A DNA stretch of 9,854 bases from Oscillospiraceae bacterium. Its GTDB lineage: Bacteria; Bacillota; Clostridia; Oscillospirales; Oscillospiraceae. Made by a program: the position numbers and the translations under genes. Of this stretch, positions 1 to 5,053 are shown piece after piece. The notes beneath the pieces are model-generated. The model was not told where the DNA came from. It was given only the letters and a program-made list of their open reading frames with translations, and did not search any database. Positions within the stretch are counted from its first letter, which is position 1. The number at the start of each line of letters is the position of its first letter. Location of the stretch: NCBI GenBank assembly GCA_031263805.1, contig JAISFB010000073.1, forward strand, positions 1 through 9,854. The letters are read 5' to 3'.

Positions 1-29
1 GTTGTTATACATATTCCGCCAAATTTCAT
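1..29 (-). CDS. 5' end of a further operon gene, possibly VOC family (partial)
   Basis: Only the first nine codons are inside the window, reading MKFGGICIT. The ATG overlaps the TGA of the preceding 72-aa gene as ATGA, the same 4-nt coupling used by the two junctions upstream, and AAAGGA lies 7 nt before it. The opening residues resemble the first beta strand of glyoxalase/bleomycin-resistance (VOC) proteins, but ten residues cannot establish a family. That a gene starts here is fairly likely; the product is a guess. Confidence 0.4.
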
Positions 30-244
30 GATTTTTTCCTTTCGTAAGCTAGCATATTACTCCTAGCAAACCGTTTTTCTTTGCGTAACGCTTCCATTGT
101 CCGCTTTGCGCTTTCAACACGGGCCTTAAAATCCTGCTCGGCTTCCGCAGTGGTCATACGGCTATACTCCTCAGCGACTTTCACACGTATATTGTGAATG
201 TCATCGACCGTATAGGTGTTTGCTTTTTGTGTATGCATTTTCAT
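26..244 (-). CDS. Small charged helical protein downstream of PIN toxin (72 aa)
   Basis: A 72-residue protein rich in Lys, Arg and Glu. After a short N-terminal stretch it looks almost wholly alpha-helical, with a segment around residues 15-60 (VDDIHNIR, then EEYSRMTTAEAEQDF) that could form a coiled coil. No enzyme motif is visible. Its ATG overlaps the TGA of the PIN gene as ATGA, and GAGGAGGA at the end of the PIN gene supplies the ribosome binding site, so translation is probably coupled. Small helical proteins of this kind are found beside PIN-domain genes. A role as antitoxin partner or accessory protein is an inference from position. The function is unknown. Confidence 0.75.
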   Translation of the reverse strand: MKMHTQKANTYTVDDIHNIRVKVAEEYSRMTTAEAEQDFKARVESAKRTMEALRKEKRFARSNMLAYERKKS

Positions 245-717
245 TCCTCCTCGTCAAGTAACATTGTGGGCGATAGAATGCGGATATTTTTATACCGCTT
301 CTTGATGTTCACATCTTCAACGGCGGTCATAGCGCGTAAATTTACTATATGCTTGAAGTTCCACGAAAGAATAATATCGCAATCATTCACGGACGCAATA
401 GCGATGTGCTCAGCGTCTGCTTTGCTTTTGGGCGGCAGCCCTCCGACCTCAAAATATAACAGGCTTAACTGCTTTGACCTCCCGTCTTGCGCAATCTCAG
501 TATATTCAATATCGAGCAACGCCGACAACATTTCAGACCGTTTGGGTTCGGGGCAACGGTCAAGTTCGGCAATAGTCAAGTCGGATATATAGACATCGTA
601 TTTCGCCGCTTTTATATCTTTCCAAAGTTTGAGCGTGTCAGTCATCTTTTCCGGCGTATCCTGCGCGTCTAAATGACTGATTACAGAAGTATCAAGATAG
701 ATTTTCGGCGTTTTCAT
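241..717 (-). CDS. PIN-domain ribonuclease, VapC-like toxin
   Basis: A 158-residue PIN-domain protein. The N-terminal strand IYLDTSVIS carries the first acidic metal ligand (Asp9), Glu51 lies in the TIAELDR helix, and Asp101 in KADAEHIAIA with Asp112 or Asp114 completes the acidic set. The SWNFKH motif near residues 118-123 is typical of this PIN subgroup. PIN domains are Mg2+-dependent RNases, and VapC toxins cut tRNA or rRNA; the target here cannot be told. The acidic residues look intact, so the protein should be active. The start codon overlaps the upstream 60-aa gene by 4 nt (ATGA) with GAGAGG before it, and the 3' end overlaps the 72-aa gene. It is the middle gene of a three-gene module with a small protein on either side. 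The family is confident; the toxin role is inferred. Confidence 0.88.
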   Translation of the reverse strand: MKTPKIYLDTSVISHLDAQDTPEKMTDTLKLWKDIKAAKYDVYISDLTIAELDRCPEPKRSEMLSALLDIEYTEIAQDGRSKQLSLLYFEVGGLPPKSKADAEHIAIASVNDCDIILSWNFKHIVNLRAMTAVEDVNIKKRYKNIRILSPTMLLDEEE

Positions 718-896
718 CGTGTTGAAATCCTCTCGCGGAACGTAACTCGCTCGAATTCGGGTATCGCCTCTAATTGGCGTTTTGTCTTTGTATGCACAAC
801 ATCAAATACCGGTGCCGCCGGAATTCTTTCCGGGTGATTTATCGCTTCGGTGAGATAAAACCGCCCTTGTTCCAAATATCCGCTGACAGCCTTCAT
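714..896 (-). CDS. Small protein, putative antitoxin of the PIN module (60 aa)
   Basis: First gene of the PIN operon. GGGAGG sits 8 nt before the ATG (905-910 on the plus strand), a strong site that fixes the start. The opening MKAVSGYLEQGRFYLTEAI resembles the short beta-hairpin start (M-K-x-[IV]-x-G-Y-x-x-x-G-[RK]-F) seen in several small antitoxin families encoded just before PIN or RelE toxins. The C-terminal half is basic and Glu-rich (KRQLEAIPEFERVTFRER), which would suit a toxin-binding tail. Gene order (small gene, then PIN) and the 4-nt overlap fit a type II antitoxin. The assignment rests on context and a short motif, so it is tentative. Confidence 0.7.
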   Translation of the reverse strand: MKAVSGYLEQGRFYLTEAINHPERIPAAPVFDVVHTKTKRQLEAIPEFERVTFRERISTR

Positions 897-945
897 TTGC
901 TTCGCCTCCCTATGGTTGTTATTCGCCGTATCTCCTGACGCTTAG

Positions 946-974
946 AGTATAGCACGTTCACTCCCACTCGTCAA
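946..974 (-). promoter_or_regulatory. Promoter of the PIN operon, straddling the att repeat
   Basis: On the minus strand TTGACG (969-974) and TATACT (946-951) are separated by exactly 17 nt, close to the sigma-A consensus. The start of transcription would be near 939, about 43 nt before the 60-aa gene. The 12-bp att repeat (958-969) fills most of the spacer: the -35 is on the element side within the 3' end of the HTH gene, and the -10 is on the outside. Confidence 0.6.
958..969. repeat. Putative distal att repeat (copy of guaA 3' end)
   Basis: TCACTCCCACTC, which on the minus strand reads GAGTGGGAGTGA and encodes Glu-Trp-Glu-stop. It is identical to 5249-5260 at the end of guaA. Here it forms the last four codons of the HTH gene. 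The identity stops sharply on both sides: T versus G at the left flank, GT versus AA at the right. Confidence 0.6.
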
Positions 975-1341
975 TATCGTCAATGAATATATGGCGGGCT
1001 TCGGCCACATACTCATCCGGCGCGTTAATTGTAAATTGCTTGTACCTGTTTCCGCGCGGGGAATAATAATGCTCATCAACGCGCCATACTTCGTCCTCGT
1101 GGGTAATAAAAGCTATATCGGGCACATCATCCGAGGCTTTTATGTTCAGCGCGTACAAGCGTTTGAATATCGCCTTACTTGTTTCTTCATCGACGAACCT
1201 CTTTTCTAATTCGCTGATACGGTCAAGTATCAATTCTTGTTCAAGCGTTGCGTTTGATATTCCCGCCGCTTTCGCCGCTTCCGCATATGTGGAACAAGTC
1301 AGGACACAGACGGCTATATGTTCACGGTTTAATTTTGCCAT
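958..1341 (-). CDS. Phage-type helix-turn-helix protein (127 aa)
   Basis: The N-terminal 33 or so residues (MAKLNREHIAVCVLTCSTYAEAAKAAGIS) form a homeodomain-like HTH of the kind seen at the start of Clostridia phage small-terminase-like proteins: a helix, the TYAEAAKAAGIS turn, then a recognition helix. Residues 34-50 look like a helical or coiled segment. The rest, up to DDIDEWE, is acidic with several short strands and is not recognised. ATG at 1341 is preferred over an in-frame ATG at 1383 because AGAGGT lies about 9 nt upstream and the homology-like part begins there. The last four codons, including the stop, are the att repeat, so the element carries its attP core inside this gene. It could be a DNA-binding packaging or regulatory protein. 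The unfamiliar C-terminus leaves a fusion possible. Confidence 0.65.
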   Translation of the reverse strand: MAKLNREHIAVCVLTCSTYAEAAKAAGISNATLEQELILDRISELEKRFVDEETSKAIFKRLYALNIKASDDVPDIAFITHEDEVWRVDEHYYSPRGNRYKQFTINAPDEYVAEARHIFIDDIDEWE

Positions 1342-1379
1342 AGTATAACATACCTCTATTCCGAATTCGTGAAATCCGC

Positions 1380-1556
1380 TCAATTGCGGTCAATATAATT
1401 CATTGAAACATTTCCAAAATGCCCACGCGCGATATGCGCGGTGTCAAAGGACGAGTGCGCGCGGTTACAGTGCCGCGACTTAACGCTTTGGAGAGTGGGG
1501 GGGCTTAGGCTCTCAATATATTTTGCCGCGTGCTCATTGCCACGCCGCCCCGTCAC
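1380..1556 (-). CDS. Doubtful 58-aa frame after the VRR-NUC gene
   Basis: A GTG start overlaps the VRR-NUC stop (GTGA), and 58 codons follow to a TGA at 1380-1382. The product begins MTGRRGNEHAAKYIESL and resembles no family I know. The ribosome binding site is weak (GAGATTGAG), and the frame crosses a run of seven C on this strand (1497-1503). It may be the remnant of a larger deleted phage gene, because this is where phages of this layout often carry a helicase or methylase gene. It may also be non-coding. Apart from this frame, I see nothing else in 1384-1552. Confidence 0.25.
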   Translation of the reverse strand: MTGRRGNEHAAKYIESLSPPTLQSVKSRHCNRAHSSFDTAHIARGHFGNVSMNYIDRN

Positions 1557-1861
1557 GGCTCAATCTCGCATATCCGCAGCGCGTCGTCAACCGAGCGCGC
1601 CACGCCCGCCCTTGCGTTAAGCCCTCGCATACGCTCCAGAAATCGCGCTTGCGCCTCCGAAAGTCTGCCCTTGTCGGTCTTGGCCTCAACAAAACAAGCC
1701 CTGCCATCGGCGCGGATAAACATTATGTCGGCAAAGCCTTTCGGCATACCGTTGAACCGTTTACCGTCAGGGAGTATAGCGCTTCCGGAATTACAGCGGT
1801 AGACCGCGCCGTACTTGCCAAGCTCGCGCATAATCTCATAAATCAATCGGCTTTCATTCAT
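1553..1861 (-). CDS. VRR-NUC domain nuclease, phage-associated (102 aa)
   Basis: A stand-alone VRR-NUC domain of the PD-(D/E)XK nuclease superfamily. The core reads NGMPKGFADIMFI with Asp45, then CFVEAKTDKGRLSEAQ with Glu59, Lys61 and Gln71. These match the D-x(n)-E-x-K catalytic pattern and the downstream R-L-S-x-x-Q helix of the family, and Glu9 in the first helix fits the extra acidic residue. About 100 residues is the normal size for the free-standing phage version. It is expected to cut or resolve DNA structures during replication or recombination; the substrate is unknown. GAGGGGA lies 9 nt before the ATG. It belongs to the minus-strand early operon, 38 nt after the 52-aa gene. Confidence 0.88.
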   Translation of the reverse strand: MNESRLIYEIMRELGKYGAVYRCNSGSAILPDGKRFNGMPKGFADIMFIRADGRACFVEAKTDKGRLSEAQARFLERMRGLNARAGVARSVDDALRICEIEP

Positions 1862-1899
1862 TGCTTTAATTCCCCTCTAATATCTTTGCTTATAGAATT

Positions 1900-2058
1900 T
1901 TATAATTTGTGCGCGTCGCAGTAGCGCCGCAGCGCTTGCGTATACTCCTGCGAGGACAGCCCGCGCCGTTGCAACTCCTGTTTGAACGCTGTGTAGCTGC
2001 GCCAGCGCGCGGCATATGTGCCGCGGTCTTTAGAGGCGCGGCGGTCAGTGCTCGCCAT
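1900..2058 (-). CDS. Small phage protein (52 aa)
   Basis: A 52-residue basic protein starting MASTDRRASKDRGTYAARW and ending RRYCDAHKL. It starts inside the last codons of the CHC2 gene (14-nt overlap, different frame) and is preceded by GGAGGT with 8 nt spacing, one of the best ribosome binding sites in the operon. That is the main reason to call so short a frame. The predicted product is helical and rich in Arg. No domain is recognised. It is typical of the small accessory genes packed between early genes of Firmicute phages. Confidence 0.65.
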   Translation of the reverse strand: MASTDRRASKDRGTYAARWRSYTAFKQELQRRGLSSQEYTQALRRYCDAHKL

Positions 2059-2452
2059 TGGCTGTCACCTCCCCGAATTCCCGCTCCAACTCATCAAACA
2101 TTGCGGCGAGCAGCGCTGTAGTGAACGCGTCGCCGTGCGCCTTACTGTATGCCCGAGCTTCCGCAATAACGCACTCCCAGTATGTATGGCTTCTATCAAG
2201 CCGCCGGAGCGCGTCAATTGGTTTGCACTCAAAGAGACGTCTCACAAACTCGACGGAATCGCCGCTCGCTCCGCACGAAAAGCAACGGAACCCGTGCCCG
2301 TGGAATGACAGGCTATCACGCTCGCCGCCGTGGAACGGGCAAGCCGCCCGGTGCCCGTGGAGCTCGACGCCATAGAACGCCGCCGCCTGTTCCGCCGTGA
2401 CGCTCTCGCGGGCAAGCTCGAACGCGCCGCGGTCAATCATCGACGCGCTCAT
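2045..2452 (-). CDS. CHC2 zinc-finger protein, DnaG-type primase N-domain only (135 aa)
   Basis: A DnaG-like CHC2 zinc-binding domain occupies residues 20-75. The ligands are Cys38 and His41 (ACPFHGG) and Cys57 and Cys60 (FRCFSCGASGD), followed by the SVEFVRRLF helix seen in primase zinc fingers. The downstream helical region (80-135) has no Toprim catalytic core, so this cannot be a complete primase. In phages and islands such short CHC2 proteins are thought to help replication initiation or act as DNA- or RNA-binding proteins. ATG at 2452 has AGGGA about 10 nt upstream. ATG at 2440 overlaps the stop of the excisionase-like gene (ATGATTGA) and is a possible alternative. The 3' end overlaps the 52-aa gene. 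Confidence 0.85.
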   Translation of the reverse strand: MSASMIDRGAFELARESVTAEQAAAFYGVELHGHRAACPFHGGERDSLSFHGHGFRCFSCGASGDSVEFVRRLFECKPIDALRRLDRSHTYWECVIAEARAYSKAHGDAFTTALLAAMFDELEREFGEVTANGEH

Positions 2453-2645
2453 TTTCCGACTTTCCCTGTAGAAACTTTTCAAATACAGAAAGATTTATGT
2501 ACTTACGGTTGCCGACCGCAACGGTGGGTATAGCCCCTTCAGCCACAAGCCGCCGAATAGCCCTCCCCGGCAATATTCCCATTGCGGCCAGTTGCGGGAT
2601 CGTCAGCATTTCCGGTCTACTACTGGTTGTCGTGGTCTGCGTCAT
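2433..2645 (-). CDS. Excisionase-like / MerR-type HTH DNA-binding protein (70 aa)
   Basis: A 70-residue protein with a winged-helix fold of the excisionase/AlpA kind: LTIPQLAAMGILPGRAIRRLVAEGAIPTVAVGN gives the HTH pair, and RKYINLSVFEKFL gives the wing and last helix, with the usual hydrophobic and Tyr positions. The first 14 residues (MTQTTTTSSRPEML) are a flexible tail. The start at 2645 is set by GGAGGG about 8 nt upstream; a longer frame extends to 2729 but lies over the 57-aa gene. It could be the directionality factor for excision or an early regulator. Being the second gene after a repressor-controlled promoter fits either role. Confidence 0.8.
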   Translation of the reverse strand: MTQTTTTSSRPEMLTIPQLAAMGILPGRAIRRLVAEGAIPTVAVGNRKYINLSVFEKFLQGKSENERVDD

Positions 2646-2793
2646 CGGCGTTACCCTCCATCTCGCGCAATGCTTTCCGCATCCAATAATCGTGCGTATG
2701 CTTGCGGCACTTGTCGCGGTTTCGAGCATTCCACGCCCGTTTATACTCGCGGCGCTTCTCGGCGGCTTTCTCCGCTAAAATTTTTTCATCCAT
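2620..2793 (-). CDS. Small highly charged phage protein (57 aa)
   Basis: First gene of the minus-strand early operon. The product starts MDEKILAEKAAEKRREYKR and is dominated by Lys, Arg, Glu and Asp, with Trp21, Trp37 and Cys29 as the only landmarks. It looks helical at the N-terminus and acidic at the very end (DDADHDNQ). GGGGG lies 9 nt before the ATG; another ATG 7 nt upstream is in a frame that stops at once. The gene overlaps the excisionase-like gene by 26 nt in another frame. Similar small charged proteins open early operons in Clostridia prophages. No function is known. Confidence 0.65.
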   Translation of the reverse strand: MDEKILAEKAAEKRREYKRAWNARNRDKCRKHTHDYWMRKALREMEGNADDADHDNQ

Positions 2794-2808
2794 TTTTCAT
2801 TTACCCCC

Positions 2809-2836
2809 TTGACAATTTGATTATCCGTGATAGAAT
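2809..2836 (+). promoter_or_regulatory. Possible upstream promoter toward the repressor gene
   Basis: TTGACA (2809-2814) and TAGAAT (2831-2836) are separated by 16 nt. Transcription would start near 2843, inside the first operator (2845-2867), giving a leader of about 127 nt to the repressor ATG. It would be blocked by a protein bound there. The -35 lies just upstream, on this strand, of the start of the oppositely transcribed early operon. Confidence 0.45.
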
Positions 2837-2844
2837 CAGAAACA

Positions 2845-2867
2845 GAATATATTCCGCTTCATATTCC
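2845..2867. promoter_or_regulatory. Operator 1 of the lysogeny control region
   Basis: A perfect 10-bp palindrome GAATATATTC (2845-2854), then ATATTCC beginning 16 bp after the start of the palindrome. The same arrangement with the same spacing recurs 68 bp to the right (2913-2935). It covers the expected start of the early operon's leader and the start of the upstream repressor-direction promoter. The likely ligand is the Xre protein encoded next door. Confidence 0.6.
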
Positions 2868-2875
2868 TGGGCCAC

Positions 2876-2904
2876 GGTATATCAGACGCTTTTCTGTTTG
2901 GCAA
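2876..2904 (-). promoter_or_regulatory. Early-operon promoter (minus strand)
   Basis: On the minus strand TTGCCA (2899-2904) and TATACC (2876-2881) are separated by 17 nt, with TG one base before the -10 (extended -10). The start would be near 2869, about 76 nt before the 57-aa gene. Operator 1 begins just downstream of the start and operator 2 ends just upstream of the -35, so the promoter is bracketed. Confidence 0.55.
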
Positions 2905-2926
2905 TTGATAAAGAATATATTCTAAT
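2898..2926 (+). promoter_or_regulatory. Proximal promoter of the repressor gene
   Basis: TTGGCA (2898-2903) and TCTAAT (2921-2926) are separated by 17 nt. The start would be near 2933, some 37 nt before the repressor ATG. The palindrome of operator 2 (2913-2922) lies in the spacer and -10, as expected for negative autoregulation. Its -35 overlaps the -35 of the opposite early promoter almost base for base. Confidence 0.5.
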
Positions 2927-2935
2927 GAATATTCC
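2913..2935. promoter_or_regulatory. Operator 2 of the lysogeny control region
   Basis: GAATATATTC (2913-2922) followed by GAATATTCC (2927-2935). The second half is itself an 8-bp palindrome, making this the more complete of the two sites. The two operators share AGAATATATTC and ATATTCC at identical spacing, and are otherwise different, which argues for selection on the shared bases. Confidence 0.6.
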
Positions 2936-2969
2936 ATTTTAATTGCGCCAATAATAGGAGGTAACCGAA

Positions 2970-3722
2970 ATGTTCCAACCAAAAATTTCAGACTTAGCGG
3001 CAATCGGGAAACGCATAAAGGCATTACGCGAGATCAAGGGCTGGACACAAGAGATACTTGCGGACAGACTGAACATCGCCCGTAACACATTAACTAAACT
3101 GGAGGGCGGTTTTCGCGACTTCAAGAGCACAGAGCTCCTTGAAATTGCGAGAGTGCTTGACGTGTCAACAGATTATCTGCTTGGGCGTGAACACGCCGCC
3201 GCGCCGGACGACTTTATGCAAGAAGCGGTAAGTCGCTTCGGATTATCTGAAATGGCGCTGAAAACGCTCGAACAATTCGGAGCGACGGATTTTCACGCAG
3301 AGGAAAGCGCTGCGCGCGCCATAATGTACGGTGATGAGCATGTGAAAAACGCCCCGTCGCCTGTCGCCCTGTATGCGCTTGAAAACCTTTTGACTGACGC
3401 ACGCGGACAAAAAGCACTGGAATTTATAGCTCAATATCTGGCTGCCGGTGAATATCGCTTTGAGAATGGCATGAAAACTGTCAAAGTTGCAATAGGCACG
3501 TTTAAGAGATCGTCCACTAAACCGCCCGCCGCAGGAGGAGGAGATTCCATTACGTCTGGTCGATATTTGGCTGTAACACCCGATATGATGAAAGCTATAC
3601 CACTCAATTTGCTGAACGAAACTCTTGCTGAAATGAGGTCACATCCACCGCAGGAAGAAATCGACGCGGCAAAGGCTGAGTTTAGGTCAAAATCGGGAGG
3701 TACAATATTGATTGGGTTTTAA
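2970..3722 (+). CDS. Xre-family phage repressor (250 aa)
   Basis: The N-terminal 75 residues are a Cro/CI-type HTH: IGKRIKALREIKGWTQEILADRL, then the recognition helix IARNTLTKLEGG, then LLEIARVLDVSTDYLLGRE, the usual end of this domain. The remaining 175 residues have a helical part (SPVALYALENLLTDARGQKALEFIAQYL) and a Gly/Ala-rich loop before a last helical segment. No LexA/S24 serine-lysine protease signature is seen, so SOS-type self-cleavage is unlikely. AGGAGGT sits 7 nt before the ATG. It is transcribed away from the early operon, with paired operators between, the layout of a lysogeny switch. It probably represses both the early promoter and its own. Confidence 0.88.
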   Translation: MFQPKISDLAAIGKRIKALREIKGWTQEILADRLNIARNTLTKLEGGFRDFKSTELLEIARVLDVSTDYLLGREHAAAPDDFMQEAVSRFGLSEMALKTLEQFGATDFHAEESAARAIMYGDEHVKNAPSPVALYALENLLTDARGQKALEFIAQYLAAGEYRFENGMKTVKVAIGTFKRSSTKPPAAGGGDSITSGRYLAVTPDMMKAIPLNLLNETLAEMRSHPPQEEIDAAKAEFRSKSGGTILIGF

Positions 3723-3766
3723 GAACGCAGAGCTACGCGATAAATTAACAGGGAGGTAAAACGCAA

Positions 3767-4033
3767 ATGCCAATCATTTCATCATTTTACGGTATCATAA
3801 TAAGGATGTACTTCAACGACACCGAACAGCACCACACGCCGCACTTTCACGCCAAATACGCGGAATACGAGGCGTCATTCAACTTGGACGGGAATATACT
3901 TGCCGGAGAGTTCCCGCCGAAAAAGGCAAATTACGTCACTGTATGGGCTGATATTCACCGCGAGGAGTTGGCGGCGCTGTGGGAGATAATGCAGACCGAC
4001 GAAGAGTACTTCAAAATAAAGGGGCTGGAATAA
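3767..4033 (+). CDS. DUF4160 domain protein (88 aa)
   Basis: A full-length DUF4160 protein. The family's hallmarks are present: the opening MPIISSFYGIIIRMYF, the TPHFHAKYAEYEASFNLDGNIL stretch with its conserved His pair and Tyr-Glu, the GEFPPKK turn, and VTVWADIHREELAALWE, a helix with conserved Trp and Glu. The biochemical function of DUF4160 is unknown. GGGAGG is 10 nt upstream of the ATG. The stop TAA is followed immediately by the ATG of a DUF2442 gene. The two families are commonly encoded side by side and have been suspected to work as a pair, perhaps toxin-antitoxin-like; this is not shown by the sequence. Confidence 0.88.
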   Translation: MPIISSFYGIIIRMYFNDTEQHHTPHFHAKYAEYEASFNLDGNILAGEFPPKKANYVTVWADIHREELAALWEIMQTDEEYFKIKGLE

Positions 4034-4306
4034 ATGAAAACCTATCCTACATTAACGGCGGTTACGCCACTTGACAACTATCGCCTCGAACTCGCCTACG
4101 ATGGCGGTGAACGGCGTGTTTATGACTTCAAGCCGAATCTGAGCCACAAGTATTATAAACAGCTTGCCGACACGCGGCTATTTAGGAGTGTGTCTGTAAC
4201 GGACGGTGAAATTGAATGGGCGACGGGTCAAGATTTCTGCCCTCACACACTCTATGAAAACAGCAGACCGGCCGAGAAAGGGCTATACAATGACAAGGCA
4301 AACTAA
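4034..4306 (+). CDS. DUF2442 domain protein (90 aa)
   Basis: A small DUF2442 protein: LTAVTPLDNYRLELAYDGGERRVYDFKP in the first half, then FRSVSVTDGEIEWATGQDFCPHTLYE, which matches the family's strand pattern and its D-[IF]-C/D-P-x-x-L-Y end. Such domains are small beta-rich folds of unknown role. The gene abuts the DUF4160 gene (TAA then ATG, with AAGGGG in the DUF4160 3' end), and its last 17 nt overlap the start of the integrase remnant. About 14 residues run on past the usual domain end. The three genes therefore form one transcription unit with the repressor. Confidence 0.85.
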   Translation: MKTYPTLTAVTPLDNYRLELAYDGGERRVYDFKPNLSHKYYKQLADTRLFRSVSVTDGEIEWATGQDFCPHTLYENSRPAEKGLYNDKAN

Positions 4307-5050
4307 AACCGGCTTACCTGTCGGAGCAGCGGAAAGAGCGGATCGCCCCGGTCTTTATCAACTGCGTGTTATGGTAAGCGGCAAGCGGTATAGTGAAGAT
4401 TATCGGGCGACCGAAACAAGCAAGAAAAAGCTCCAGAGCGAATTACAAAAGGCGGTTGACGCTTTCAAAGAGCGTATCGAGCGGGGGCAGCTCAAAAGCG
4501 GCGACGTCAACGATAAGTCCACATTCGCGCAAGCGGTCGAATGGTTCACAGGCATCCGCAAGCTCGAACTGCGGGAGAGTACGCAGCTCGCTGACAATTT
4601 CATATTTGCGCATTACCTCGTTCCGCGCCTCGGTAATTATAAGCTTCGTGAGCTTACATCGCCTATGATTACAAAATTACTCGCAGAATTACTCGAAAGA
4701 GGTGGCGGGGGCGGTAGAGCGGTGTACGCCGCAAAGCCGGAATTTATTAAGCTTATGTATGAGAAAAAACCGCCCCGAAAGTCAAGCGCATTCTGGAGGC
4801 GCGTAAAGAGCTTCCGCACGGTCTGCACGCTCATTCAATGCGCCATAGCTTTGTATCCCTGCTAATCTCAAATGGTATTGACGTCGTGAATGTCGCTGCC
4901 CTCGCAAGGGACACGATAGAGATTATAAGCCGGCACTACGCCCACAGCTTCGCAGAACGCCGCGCCGCCGCTATGGATATTGTCGGAGCTTCATTCGCGG
5001 GTATCGTCCAAAGCCCCGTACACTTACGCCTTGCCGCGGTCAATGAGTAA
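4290..5050 (+). pseudogene. Tyrosine-recombinase integrase, internal deletion and frameshift
   Basis: The 5' part (4290-4865, 191 aa with an off-frame tail) has an arm-binding N-domain (GLYQLRVMVSGKRYSEDYRATETSKKKLQSEL) and a SAM-like core-binding domain (TFAQAVEWF to PMITKLLAELLERGG). It then stops matching an integrase near residue 160. In another frame, open from 4763, comes the C-terminal end: HSMRHSFVSLL with the HxxR box (His at 4832, Arg at 4841) and ISRHYAHSF with the presumed nucleophile Tyr at 4937-4939. The first catalytic Arg and the Lys between them are missing, roughly 130-170 residues compared with Tn916-type integrases. The deletion joint lies within about 4763-4785, near an A6 run. 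GAAAGGG is 8 nt before ATG 4290. Two separately translated fragments are possible but catalysis is not expected. Confidence 0.85.
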
Positions 5051-5053
5051 GCA

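Noticed and set aside
1376..1389. Small inverted repeat CCGC-N6-GCGG
   Set aside because: A four-base stem with no T-tract; too weak for a terminator or operator call.
1430..1443. CGCGC-GATAT-GCGCG-like hairpin
   Set aside because: The stem is five base pairs in a CG-rich stretch where such matches are expected by chance, and no T-run follows.
1523..1924. Plus-strand frames over the VRR-NUC gene
   Set aside because: The minus-strand frame carries catalytic motifs and a good ribosome site; the plus-strand frames have neither.
2433..2729. Longer version of the excisionase-like gene starting at 2729
   Set aside because: The extra 28 codons overlie the 57-aa gene in another frame, whereas ATG at 2645 has GGAGGG at good spacing.
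2970..3722. LexA-like self-cleaving repressor
   Set aside because: I found no Ala-Gly cleavage site followed by a serine and lysine catalytic pair in the C-terminal part.
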